Source of the DNA: Leptospira sp.
Lineage (GTDB): Bacteria; Spirochaetota; Leptospiria; Leptospirales; Leptospiraceae
NCBI GenBank assembly: GCA_027531445.1
Contig: JAPZRK010000019.1
Location: 23,302-87,301, forward strand
Length of the DNA stretch: 64,000 nt
Direction: 5' to 3'
Part shown: in pieces, positions 27,209 through 35,582 of the stretch
Layout: each line of letters opens with the position of its first letter
How positions within the stretch are numbered: the first letter of the stretch is position 1
Translations under genes and position numbers: made by a program
The notes under the pieces: generated by a model
Databases searched by the model: none
Seen by the model: only the letters and a program-made list of their open reading frames with translations
Told to the model about the DNA's origin: nothing

Positions 27209-27925
27209 ATGAAACCATCTTCTAAAGGTGCCGTCGTATTATTGTCAGGTGGACTAGACTCAACGACTTGTTTGTATATTGCGGCAAAGCAATATGGTTA
27301 TCCCAATCAAAAAAATCTTCCTATTATTGCTCTTTCCTTCGATTATTCGCAAAAACAGAAGATCGAACTTCTAAAGAGTAAAAAAATTGCTCATCAACTT
27401 GGTATCAAACATGTGATTCAAAAACTTGATCCTAGTTTTTTCTTGGGGAGCGCGCTTACAGATCAAAAGATAAAAGTAAGAAAGAATGCAAAATTGGATC
27501 AAATTGGCGTGGAGTCAGAAATACCGAACACTTATGTACCTGGAAGAAATATCCTTTTCCTTTCCTTCGCTCTGTCATTAGCAGAGGGACATAAACTTGA
27601 TACCATTTTTATTGGTGTAAATGCGCTCGATTATTCTGGTTATCCGGATTGTCGACCCGAGTTCATCCGTGCCTTTCAAAGAATGGCAACCATCGGAACT
27701 AGGGCAGGTTTAAGCAGGCAATCTGGAATTAAGATCACAACTCCTCTTTTAAAACTGAACAAAAAACAAATCATTCTGCTTGGACAAAAAATTGGTGCAC
27801 CTTTGCATCTAACACATAGCTGTTATGATCCAATCGATTCAAAGCCTTGCGGAAAATGTGATGCCTGTCTTTTACGAGCAAAGGGTTTTCTGGAAGCTGG
27901 AATTGACGATCCTGCCTTAGTCTGA
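27209..27925 (+). CDS. queC: 7-cyano-7-deazaguanine synthase
   Basis: About 238 aa. It makes preQ0 from carboxydeazaguanine with ATP and ammonia. The PP-loop SGGLDSTTCLYIA is at the N-terminus; the zinc site SCYDPIDSKPCGKCDACL is near the C-terminus. I choose the ATG at 27209, 10 nt after queD's stop; a GTG at 27182 would add nine residues and overlap queD. A candidate promoter for pntA follows, so this is probably the end of the purF-queD-queC transcript. Confidence 0.92.
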   Translation: MKPSSKGAVVLLSGGLDSTTCLYIAAKQYGYPNQKNLPIIALSFDYSQKQKIELLKSKKIAHQLGIKHVIQKLDPSFFLGSALTDQKIKVRKNAKLDQIGVESEIPNTYVPGRNILFLSFALSLAEGHKLDTIFIGVNALDYSGYPDCRPEFIRAFQRMATIGTRAGLSRQSGIKITTPLLKLNKKQIILLGQKIGAPLHLTHSCYDPIDSKPCGKCDACLLRAKGFLEAGIDDPALV

Positions 27926-27957
27926 TAACTTTTTTTCCACAAATCAAAGGATAAAAA

Positions 27958-27987
27958 TTGTTTTCCAAAAAGCTCAAATTCTATATA
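27958..27987 (+). promoter_or_regulatory. Candidate sigma-70 promoter for pntA-pntB
   Basis: TTGTTT (27958-27963), an 18-nt spacer, and TATATA (27982-27987), 14 nt before the ATG at 28002. It lies in the 76-bp gap after queC and would give a very short leader. Confidence 0.5.
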
Positions 27988-28001
27988 ACTACTTAAAGCA
28001 T

Positions 28002-28283
28002 ATGGAAATATTTGTAACTGCAGTCACAATTTTCGTTTTAGCGATTTTTGTTGGGTTTGAAATCATAACCAAGATCCCTCCTATTTTACACACCCCTCTC
28101 ATGTCGGGCTCAAACGCGATTTCAGGTATCACCTTGATTGGTGCCCTTTTCGCCGCAGGCATTGAGAATAATAACATAACAAAGATTTTGGGAGTAATAT
28201 CCGTTGTTTTTGCAACCATCAATGTAGTTGGCGGTTTTTTGGTAACACATCGAATGCTCGGTATGTTTAAGAAAAAGGATTAA
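28002..28283 (+). CDS. pntA: NAD(P) transhydrogenase, small membrane subunit (PntA C-terminal part)
   Basis: 93 aa with three or so membrane helices. The signature VPPILHTPLMSGSNAISGI appears as IPPILHTPLMSGSNAISGI, with GGFLVTHRMLGMF near the end: this is the alpha-2 (PntAB, membrane) piece of split transhydrogenases. The NAD-binding alpha-1 piece (domain I) is not upstream, where queC lies, nor elsewhere in the window. pntB follows after 8 nt. Confidence 0.92.
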   Translation: MEIFVTAVTIFVLAIFVGFEIITKIPPILHTPLMSGSNAISGITLIGALFAAGIENNNITKILGVISVVFATINVVGGFLVTHRMLGMFKKKD

Positions 28284-28291
28284 CCAGGCAG

Positions 28292-29689
28292 ATGAATTTA
28301 AATCATTTTTTAAATCTTTCTTATCTTGTAGCTTCTATCTTATTTATTGTTGGCCTTAAACAATTGGGCACGCCAAAAACAGCTACTAGAGGTAACATAC
28401 TTGGTGCGGTCGGCATGCTGATCGCCGTAGTGGTTACGTTACTCGATCAAAATATCTTGAGTTACGAGTGGATCGTTGGTGGAGTTCTTCTTGGATCAAT
28501 CATCGGGATTATACTCGCATTGAAGATTCAGATGACTGCTATGCCTCAGTTAGTAGCAGTCTTGAATGGTTTCGGGGGCATTGCTTCCGTATTAGTTGCG
28601 GGAGCCGCACTCCAGATGTCGATCCCAAAATACGAATATACGGTCAACTATCAAGAAATCATATCCATCGTTTTTTCTGCAATCGTTGGTGGCGTTACAT
28701 TCAGCGGTAGTTTTATCGCCTTTGGCAAGTTACAAGGTTTCATTACAGAAAAAGCAGTGCGATACTCAGGTGACCAAGTTGTCAAAATTATAATCGGATT
28801 GGTTTGTGTTGCCCTTGGTGTCTACAACGTGATTTACCCAACACAAGAGTCGGTTTATTGGATACTCAGTGCTGTAAGCTTATTGCTTGGAATCTTCCTC
28901 GTAATTCCTATTGGTGGAGCGGATATGCCTGTAGTTATCTCCCTTCTCAATTCGTATTCGGGCATTGCCGCTTCTGCAACAGGGTTTGTTTTAAACAATA
29001 ATGTATTGATTATCGCAGGATCTCTTGTTGGTGCATCTGGTATTATATTAACGCAAATTATGTGTAAGGCCATGAACCGTAGCCTTACAAACGTTTTATT
29101 CGGCGGTTTTGGAGCCATTGCAGATGAAACGAAAGATGATGGTGATTTTTATTCAGGCAAAATCAAATCTACGAGTGCAGAAGAAGTTGCAATGTTGCTT
29201 GATGTTGCACGAAGCGTGGTAATTGTTCCAGGTTATGGAATGGCGGTGGCCCAGGCGCAACATGCAGTTCGGGACCTTTATCAACTTCTTACAGCCAAAG
29301 GTATTGATGTAACTTTTGCGATACATCCTGTTGCGGGGCGTATGCCGGGTCACATGAATGTTCTTCTCGCCGAAGCAGACATTCCTTATGATCGTCTCAA
29401 AGAGATGGATGAAATTAATAGTACATTTGAAAATGTCGACCTTGTCATTGTGAATGGTGCAAACGATGTGACGAATCCTTTAGCCAAAACTGATCCCAAA
29501 TCTCCCATTGCAGGTATGCCAATTCTTGATGTAGGAAAGGCGAAGACCGTTGTAGTTATAAAGAGGTCTTTGAGTCCAGGATTTGCTGGAGTTCCTAACC
29601 CGTTGTTTATTGCTGATAATTGTTTGATGTTATTCGGAGATGGAAAGAAAGCAACACAAGAGATGATCAGCGCATTAAAAGAATCATAA
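28292..29689 (+). CDS. pntB: NAD(P) transhydrogenase beta subunit
   Basis: 465 aa, typical of PntB. About nine membrane helices lead to a C-terminal NADP-binding domain (from ~290) with GYGMAVAQAQHAVRDLYQLL and HPVAGRMPGHMNVLLAEA, then VNGANDVTNP. It uses the proton gradient to drive NADPH formation. It forms a unit with the small pntA gene. The response-regulator gene starts 12 nt after its stop. Confidence 0.95.
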   Translation: MNLNHFLNLSYLVASILFIVGLKQLGTPKTATRGNILGAVGMLIAVVVTLLDQNILSYEWIVGGVLLGSIIGIILALKIQMTAMPQLVAVLNGFGGIASVLVAGAALQMSIPKYEYTVNYQEIISIVFSAIVGGVTFSGSFIAFGKLQGFITEKAVRYSGDQVVKIIIGLVCVALGVYNVIYPTQESVYWILSAVSLLLGIFLVIPIGGADMPVVISLLNSYSGIAASATGFVLNNNVLIIAGSLVGASGIILTQIMCKAMNRSLTNVLFGGFGAIADETKDDGDFYSGKIKSTSAEEVAMLLDVARSVVIVPGYGMAVAQAQHAVRDLYQLLTAKGIDVTFAIHPVAGRMPGHMNVLLAEADIPYDRLKEMDEINSTFENVDLVIVNGANDVTNPLAKTDPKSPIAGMPILDVGKAKTVVVIKRSLSPGFAGVPNPLFIADNCLMLFGDGKKATQEMISALKES

Positions 29690-29701
29690 TCGAGCTCAAC
29701 C

Positions 29702-30373
29702 ATGAAGAAGCAGGTCTATATAGTAGATGATCATCCACTTGTTGTGGATGCACTTCAAAATCTGATAGCAAAATCAGAGGATTTGGAGTGTATTGGGAGT
29801 TCTGATAGTATTGAAAAAGCATTCTCAGATATTGAGACCATCAAACCGACGCTTGTTTTGATCGATATTCAGCTGAAACAAAATCAGAGTGGCCTGCAAC
29901 TTCTAAAAAAATTGAGAACTGTATTTCCTGATTTGGCTGTAATCATTATCAGCATGCTGACTGATGATACATTTGTAGATAGAGCATTTAAGTTAGGGGC
30001 GATGGGTTATGTTTTCAAAGAAGATACGACTACCCAAATCGTCGAGGCCATTCATACTGTATTGCGAGGAGACTATTTTGTAAGTTCGTCCCAAGCAACA
30101 CGACTTTTAGGACACCTTTATAAAAATTCTCAAAAGGAAGAAAAGGATCCAATTGATCGTCTTTCGAATCGGGAACTAGAGGTGTTTTTGATGATCGGTG
30201 AAGGTAAGCCGATCAAAGAAATAGCCGCAAATATGGGACTTGCAGCATCAACCATCGAGACACTCAGATCTCGAATCAAAACCAAGCTTAGTATCACTGA
30301 AAATGAAAAATTGATTAGAATTGCCGTTGAATGGAAATACACACAAGCAAAACCAGATGCACTCGCACTCTAA
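29702..30373 (+). CDS. NarL/LuxR-family response regulator
   Basis: 223 aa. Receiver domain ~1-120: acidic pair in YIVDDHPLV, phosphoacceptor Asp in LVLIDIQL, conserved Lys in YVFKED. LuxR-type helix-turn-helix at ~150-210: LSNRELEVFLMIGEGKPIKEIAANMGL is split here as LSNRELEVFLMIGEG and KEIAANMGLAASTIETLRSR. No sensor kinase is adjacent, so it is an orphan in this window. It may be transcribed with pntAB. Its last 4 nt overlap the convergent TPR gene. Confidence 0.9.
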   Translation: MKKQVYIVDDHPLVVDALQNLIAKSEDLECIGSSDSIEKAFSDIETIKPTLVLIDIQLKQNQSGLQLLKKLRTVFPDLAVIIISMLTDDTFVDRAFKLGAMGYVFKEDTTTQIVEAIHTVLRGDYFVSSSQATRLLGHLYKNSQKEEKDPIDRLSNRELEVFLMIGEGKPIKEIAANMGLAASTIETLRSRIKTKLSITENEKLIRIAVEWKYTQAKPDALAL

Positions 30374-31425
30374 TACCTCATTTTAAAATAATGGTATAGT
30401 AATGTTTTGCCTTCTCTGCTAGACAACAAATTTCGATACGCCTCAGCAATGGATGAATCATTTCGATTTTTCTTCTGGCTAAAGTGAAAAAAGTCATTCG
30501 CCTTTTCTTCCAGACCAAGATTTAAGAGGAGATTTAAGTAAAAACTTTGATCGTATTCATCAGCAAATGGTGAAAAGGCGATAGTTCTAAATAATGCCTC
30601 CGCCTCCCTCCATCGTCTAACTTCAAATAGACACTTTGCATAAACTTTTTTTTCGCGCCATCCTAGCAATTTTTCATTTTTTAAATACGTTAATGCCTTT
30701 TTAGGATCCTTTTCAATCTCAAAGATAACTCGACCATAAAGATGCGAAGCAAGTTGATTCTTTGGATCTAGTTCTAGGATGGACTCTATCTCTTGCCTTG
30801 CGTTCAAAAATTCGCCGGTTTCTAGGTAAATTTTGGCCAGTATTATCTTCGCCTCAGAATAATTAGGTTTATATTCCAATGATTTTAAAAGTGAAGCTAT
30901 GGCCCTGTCATAATCACCTAGCGTAAAATAGGCTACACCAAGATTGAAGTGATAAAATGGGTTGTAAGGAGAAATTTTGTTTGTTTCAATCCAAGTATTT
31001 TTAGCTGATTGCCAATTATCTTCTTGAGCGTAAATCATTCCCAATAAATAACTTGCAGCTTCATGATTCGGTTCGAGTGCTAAAGCTCGCAGTAAGTGGT
31101 CTTTTGCTTCTGGCCATTCCAACCTCGAATATCCAATCGCACCTGCTAGATAATAGTACTCTGCCTCATTTTTATAGATATCGTTTTGTATCTTTTTCCA
31201 TTCTTGATCTGCGAGGGAAAATTTGCTGTAACGCAAGGCATTTATAATTTTCCTGCCAACATTCTCCAATTCAATTTTTTGTTGGATTAGATCAGTTTGT
31301 GAAATGATAAACTCCTCTTCGGCAGTAAGATAAGAAGTGAAAATAAATTGTAGGATAAGTAAAACGAACGTTAGAATCGAAATGAGTGGGAATTTTAAAT
31401 TCATGATATTATGTTTGGACTTCAT
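30370..31425 (-). CDS. Secreted TPR-repeat protein
   Basis: 351 aa. N-terminal signal or anchor (FPLISILTFVLLILQFIFTSYL). From ~70 to ~300 there are five to six tetratricopeptide repeats, for example YYYLAGAIGYSRLEWPEAKD, YHFNLGVAYFTLGDYDRAIA and EAKIILAKIYLETGEFLNAR. It starts 2 nt after the SpsF-SpsG fusion gene and is the last gene of the lysC operon. TPR proteins hold complexes together; here it may be part of the sugar/radical-SAM system, which is inference. Confidence 0.75.
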   Translation of the reverse strand: MKSKHNIMNLKFPLISILTFVLLILQFIFTSYLTAEEEFIISQTDLIQQKIELENVGRKIINALRYSKFSLADQEWKKIQNDIYKNEAEYYYLAGAIGYSRLEWPEAKDHLLRALALEPNHEAASYLLGMIYAQEDNWQSAKNTWIETNKISPYNPFYHFNLGVAYFTLGDYDRAIASLLKSLEYKPNYSEAKIILAKIYLETGEFLNARQEIESILELDPKNQLASHLYGRVIFEIEKDPKKALTYLKNEKLLGWREKKVYAKCLFEVRRWREAEALFRTIAFSPFADEYDQSFYLNLLLNLGLEEKANDFFHFSQKKNRNDSSIAEAYRNLLSSREGKTLLYHYFKMRY

Positions 31426-31427
31426 AT

Positions 31428-33014
31428 TTATTTTTTAATGGATTCAAGCCAATGAAAAATTTGATTCTGTGCATCTCTCTTTAAAACTAAAGAAGATTTC
31501 TGCGGATAGCCATTTGGAATCTGGAAATTAAATGGTTCTCCTATATAATCTATCTTTGCTAATTGAGAGAAAAAATTGCCAAGAGATTTGTGAACTTCAG
31601 TCATTCCAAAAAGCACAGTGTTTTTCTTCAAGTAAATGGATTCCATTATACTTTGACCAAAGTAGGAGACTAGACCTTCCGAGTCTGCTAATAGTCTATA
31701 AAAACCAATTTTCGTTACACGAACAGAGTGTTTGATTCTTTTTTCGAAATTTGAAGATGGTGGAGCTCCGCCTATCCGGTGTATATTTTGAATTTGCCAA
31801 TTTGAAGTAAGTCTTTCAATAAGAAAACGGTCTAGACTCTCACATTCTTCGTGATTCAAAGAACCTACATAGACTAGCCAAGTTCCATTTTGTGACACAC
31901 GATTTCGATAATAATCCAATAAAGGGGATGTATAGAATGAAACGTTTTCTGTTTTGGGATCTGTTAATTCATGGTGAGGCAAAAAATATATATAGTTCGA
32001 ATTCAACGATTTTTCTGCCATAAAATCAATGTAAAGTGCTGGAGATTTCTTTCCAACGATTTCTCTTGAATCATATATGTAACCATCATATTGAGATGAA
32101 AAATCTGAATTGCATTCTACTAGAATATTCTTCATTTGAATTTCTATCGATAAAGATTTACACCGTTCAAAATGACCTGAGCCGAAAACTTTTGGATCTC
32201 CATACTGGATGTGTATCATTTGCTGTTCTTCCGTTTGTTTGGGAAGATCAAATTTGATTTGGTTGACCGATTGGTTTAAGGAAAACAGATCGGGCTTTTC
32301 ATCGTAAAGTGACAAAACTTCATTCGCTCCAAAGAATTCATTTTTTGGAGAAAGATGATCCCATACCTGTCTCAACAATTGCAGATCCAAATCCTCATCA
32401 ACTGTCATACGAATTTTAGTAGATATTTGAAATTGTTTTGGAGAGAGGTGAGGTGCGATCAACTTAATGATTTGATTTTCGGAAGGGTTTTCTTTGATAT
32501 GCAGACTCACATGTTCTGTATGTCTCTTCTCATTATAAATTTCGTTCTTAAAAATCAAAGACTCATACGAAAAACACTCAACTCCCATTCCCAATGGAAG
32601 TCCTTGCATCGCCAAACAATAATAACGTGATTTTAGGTAGAACATCGCTTCCCATAAAAGTTCTATGGATGTTAAATCAATGAATGGATTATCTCCTGTT
32701 AAACGAATTATATCCTTGATTTGGAAATGTTCCGCCGCTTTAATATATCTATCTCGGACATCTTCTAAGGAGCCGGCAAAATAAAGATAATTACGTTCTC
32801 TAAGAAAGTTAGAAAGTTCAATTTCGTTTTCAGGGATAATAAAAATGATTCGCTCGTGTTCAAAAATATTCCTTAAACGAAGATAAATGTGATCAAGTAG
32901 AGTTGTAGTTGAACTTTGAGGAATGCATTGAAGTATTTTGCCAGATAATCGAGTGGAACCTAGCCTTGCTTGAATCAATGCATATGGATCAGGCGTTGAA
33001 AGTATACCATTCAT
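31428..33014 (-). CDS. SpsF-type nucleotidyltransferase fused to SpsG-type sugar-nucleotide domain
   Basis: 528 aa, a two-domain fusion. Residues ~10-225 look like SpsF/CMP-sugar synthetase enzymes: ALIQARLGSTRLSGKIL is the nucleotide-binding loop, then RLTGDNPFIDL, GMGVECFSYESL and the closing IRMTVDEDLDLQLLRQVW. Residues ~265-500 look like SpsG/PseG: GSGHFERCKSLSIEI (the GxGHxxRC loop) and ADSEGLVSYFGQSIMESIYL. In spore-coat and pseudaminic-acid pathways these two activities are made by separate genes and act on nucleotide sugars. It overlaps the radical-SAM gene by 26 nt, in a different frame. Confidence 0.75.
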   Translation of the reverse strand: MNGILSTPDPYALIQARLGSTRLSGKILQCIPQSSTTTLLDHIYLRLRNIFEHERIIFIIPENEIELSNFLRERNYLYFAGSLEDVRDRYIKAAEHFQIKDIIRLTGDNPFIDLTSIELLWEAMFYLKSRYYCLAMQGLPLGMGVECFSYESLIFKNEIYNEKRHTEHVSLHIKENPSENQIIKLIAPHLSPKQFQISTKIRMTVDEDLDLQLLRQVWDHLSPKNEFFGANEVLSLYDEKPDLFSLNQSVNQIKFDLPKQTEEQQMIHIQYGDPKVFGSGHFERCKSLSIEIQMKNILVECNSDFSSQYDGYIYDSREIVGKKSPALYIDFMAEKSLNSNYIYFLPHHELTDPKTENVSFYTSPLLDYYRNRVSQNGTWLVYVGSLNHEECESLDRFLIERLTSNWQIQNIHRIGGAPPSSNFEKRIKHSVRVTKIGFYRLLADSEGLVSYFGQSIMESIYLKKNTVLFGMTEVHKSLGNFFSQLAKIDYIGEPFNFQIPNGYPQKSSLVLKRDAQNQIFHWLESIKK

Positions 33015-34539
33015 CGCAGTTTAAACATGGTGCAGGAATTTTATCATGATTTCCATGGAGAGAGTCAGAAAAAAAAGCATGTCCTCTTTCCCAAATGGAA
33101 GATAGATCCTCAGTGAAAAGATTGCCAAGGATTTCCTTTGAACTCTGTTTACAAATCTGGACATTTCCATTAGAATCAATGACCAAATCACGATTTAAAT
33201 GCCAACAGAAGTCTCGGTGGATAGGTGTTAGGTCGCTCACTCTTTTTTCAGGTAATTTTCCTGCAAAAGTATTGTATTTTTGGAGAATAACGTTTATGCC
33301 TTTTTTCTCAAAGAATGTAAAAAATGATTCTACTTCGTCTCCAACTTCGATCATTTTAATCATTTGTACATGTAAGGAACTTGGAGGCAAAACTTCTTTT
33401 AATCTTTCAATGTTCTTAAGTATTTGAGCATGATGATCCTTTCCGTATAGCTTTTTGTATGTGTCAGCCTTCAAGGTAGTCATGTTTATGATAATGCACA
33501 GTTTTGATTTTTGATTTTCAGTTAAAGATACCAAAAATTCAATAAATGGATCTACATTTTGATAGAGAGCCGATTCGATAATCAACTCTTGCAGATGATT
33601 GAGAGACAAAAGGGACATTATGATTTCATTGATTTCTTTATGAAGCAATGGTTCTCCATTTCCGCCTAAGCAAATTGTAAAGGGAGATGTAAGAAATTTG
33701 TCGAATTGCTCTGTGATTAATTTTACATTCTTTGTTGAAAGCGAAATAGGCTCATCTTCTTTGTCTATCAATTGCCTTGGGCAAAAGACACAAGAAAGTT
33801 CGCATCCTTTATAAATTTCCCATTCTATATAGGAAGGTGAACTTCTGTATAAATTTGGCGATTGTTGAATTGTTGGGAGAATTTCTTCATACTTTATGTT
33901 CTCATTTAATTTAAGTAAGTTAGAAATTAACTTGGCATTACGAAAGTTATTCAATCGAAAATCAAATCGATACTGACGCAAATCAGGCGGAACGAAAAAA
34001 ATATCTACATCATATTGATTTATATTTTTGAGAAAGAATGAGTGCACGTCGGTCGTTAACTTATCTGGTAAGGTTGATAAAAATTCCCGTGTAATGATGG
34101 TCGGTATGATTCCTTCTGGTAAATTTTCGCTATAGGAGTATTGGCTAAAGAATTTTTTATGGCGATCCCATGATTCCATCATCAGAGAATGATCGAGCAG
34201 TGGTGCAATTCCCTTAAAATATAGAATACAAACTTCATCCCAGTCGGGGTCATTGAATCTAGATGGAGGAAGTGTTATCGCTAACTTCGATAAAAAAGTA
34301 GCTTCGGAATTCGTTTCTGTATCAAAAGTAAGATATGGAAATTCAGAAAGAAGACTTTCAAGGTTCAACTGAAGTTTCGCAGAGGTAGTAATATAAATCG
34401 GTAAGTCTTTACAAAATTCATTAATTTTGTAAAAAAATTTTTTCCAAAGGAATACATCGAAATTTTGTTCTAAAAATGAAATGGTTTCCTGATCTAAGAA
34501 AACTGCTGCCAAAGACGGTGTATAGTTTAATCTCGACAT
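32989..34539 (-). CDS. Radical SAM protein with SPASM domain and a decayed nucleotidyltransferase domain ('spiro-SPASM' type)
   Basis: 516 aa. Radical-SAM domain from ~240: GCELSCVFCPR holds the CxxxCxxC iron-sulfur site at ~245-252. The C-terminal SPASM domain has CWHLNRDLVIDSNGNVQIC and a final CLNCDEWY. The N-terminal ~205 residues have no usual name but align in order with the SpsF domain of the next gene: YFKGIAPLLDHSLMMESW against RLTGDNPFIDLTSIELLW, NLPEGIIPTIITREFL against GLPLGMGVECFSYESL, and YRFDFRLNNFRNAKLISNLL against IRMTVDEDLDLQLLRQVW. The catalytic ARLGSTR loop is missing. I recall a spirochaete-only family of this kind. Modified target unknown. Confidence 0.82.
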   Translation of the reverse strand: MSRLNYTPSLAAVFLDQETISFLEQNFDVFLWKKFFYKINEFCKDLPIYITTSAKLQLNLESLLSEFPYLTFDTETNSEATFLSKLAITLPPSRFNDPDWDEVCILYFKGIAPLLDHSLMMESWDRHKKFFSQYSYSENLPEGIIPTIITREFLSTLPDKLTTDVHSFFLKNINQYDVDIFFVPPDLRQYRFDFRLNNFRNAKLISNLLKLNENIKYEEILPTIQQSPNLYRSSPSYIEWEIYKGCELSCVFCPRQLIDKEDEPISLSTKNVKLITEQFDKFLTSPFTICLGGNGEPLLHKEINEIIMSLLSLNHLQELIIESALYQNVDPFIEFLVSLTENQKSKLCIIINMTTLKADTYKKLYGKDHHAQILKNIERLKEVLPPSSLHVQMIKMIEVGDEVESFFTFFEKKGINVILQKYNTFAGKLPEKRVSDLTPIHRDFCWHLNRDLVIDSNGNVQICKQSSKEILGNLFTEDLSSIWERGHAFFSDSLHGNHDKIPAPCLNCDEWYTFNA

Positions 34540-34546
34540 ATTTTTG

Positions 34547-35569
34547 TTAGTCTGGATTGTACTTTTCTTCGGGATTTGTGATGCTATGTTCTTTTAAATA
34601 TATAGGATCAAAAATAGTAATGGATGTTGTTTTTCTAGTAGCAGTTACCCAGTCTTCAAAGCTTCCTTGTTCTTTGTCTCTGAATAATAGTCCTTGTATA
34701 CCTTTTCTTACAGCATCCAACGGTGTAGGTCGAGCACCTTCGACGTATACAACACAATAACGTTTGCGCTCGTCGCGGAAAACTTCAGATACTTTGCCTT
34801 GTTGCACCTGAGCTAAAACAGAAGCTGTAGTTGGCTGGGATTTGTACAATTCGAATGAGGGAACCCAGTTGACGAGACCACCGGAAGTACGGTGACGACT
34901 TTCGTTTCTTGGACCAGACGCAACCAAACGAAAGAATGAGGGATCTTTTAAAGATTTTGATCTAATTTCATTCATTTCTTGAAAAAGTTTGGATTCTTCA
35001 TCGATCGAATTATTAGTAGGTGAAAGAATTAATTCACGGAATTTAAATTCAAATCCTACTTTCGCTTTATTTTTGTTATACCAAGACTGGATTTCTTGTT
35101 CAGAAGGCAATGGAGGTGAAATTTTTACCTGCAGGAGTTGTCCTTTTTTGATTTGATAAGGAAGATCGGCTAACCAAATCTCATACGGTAAACCGAATTG
35201 TTGGCTGACAGTTTTTTTGAAGTATTCAATGTCAGTAATCCCTTGTGCATCCATTCTCTTTTGAACTTCTGCTTCGACTCGTTTTTCATTGACTTGAATC
35301 GATTCTTCCTCAGCCGCAATGTCCACAACGGCTCGATCAATCAAAAAATCTAATACCTGTGAATGCAATGATCCTTTTTTCCTAGCCGCCGGAACAAAAC
35401 GCGAGAAAGCCTTATATTTTTCCGCGCCTTTTTCAAAGTCGGTCAATGTAATTGCTTGATTACCAACAATTGCAATTACCTGATTTAAAGATTCATATGA
35501 CGAAAGCGGAGAAAAAGAAAATCCAAACAGAAGTAAGGCGCCAGTAAGGATGATAACTCTTAGTCTCAT
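34547..35569 (-). CDS. SurA-like peptidyl-prolyl isomerase
   Basis: 340 aa. Signal peptide (VIILTGALLLFGFSFSPLSSY). The SurA N-terminal region follows: NQVIAIVGNQAITLTDFEKGAEK and the helix pairs through ~165. A parvulin-like domain is at ~170-290, with FKFRELILSP and SGGLVNWVPSFEL where parvulins have GGDLGW. It probably helps fold outer-membrane proteins in the periplasm. It lies between lysC (13 nt) and the radical-SAM gene (7 nt). Confidence 0.8.
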   Translation of the reverse strand: MRLRVIILTGALLLFGFSFSPLSSYESLNQVIAIVGNQAITLTDFEKGAEKYKAFSRFVPAARKKGSLHSQVLDFLIDRAVVDIAAEEESIQVNEKRVEAEVQKRMDAQGITDIEYFKKTVSQQFGLPYEIWLADLPYQIKKGQLLQVKISPPLPSEQEIQSWYNKNKAKVGFEFKFRELILSPTNNSIDEESKLFQEMNEIRSKSLKDPSFFRLVASGPRNESRHRTSGGLVNWVPSFELYKSQPTTASVLAQVQQGKVSEVFRDERKRYCVVYVEGARPTPLDAVRKGIQGLLFRDKEQGSFEDWVTATRKTTSITIFDPIYLKEHSITNPEEKYNPD

Positions 35570-35582
35570 GACAATTCTTCTG

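Noticed and set aside
26822..27925. preQ1 riboswitch before queD/queC
   Set aside because: queD starts 2 nt after purF and queC about 10 nt after queD; there is no leader that could hold an aptamer.
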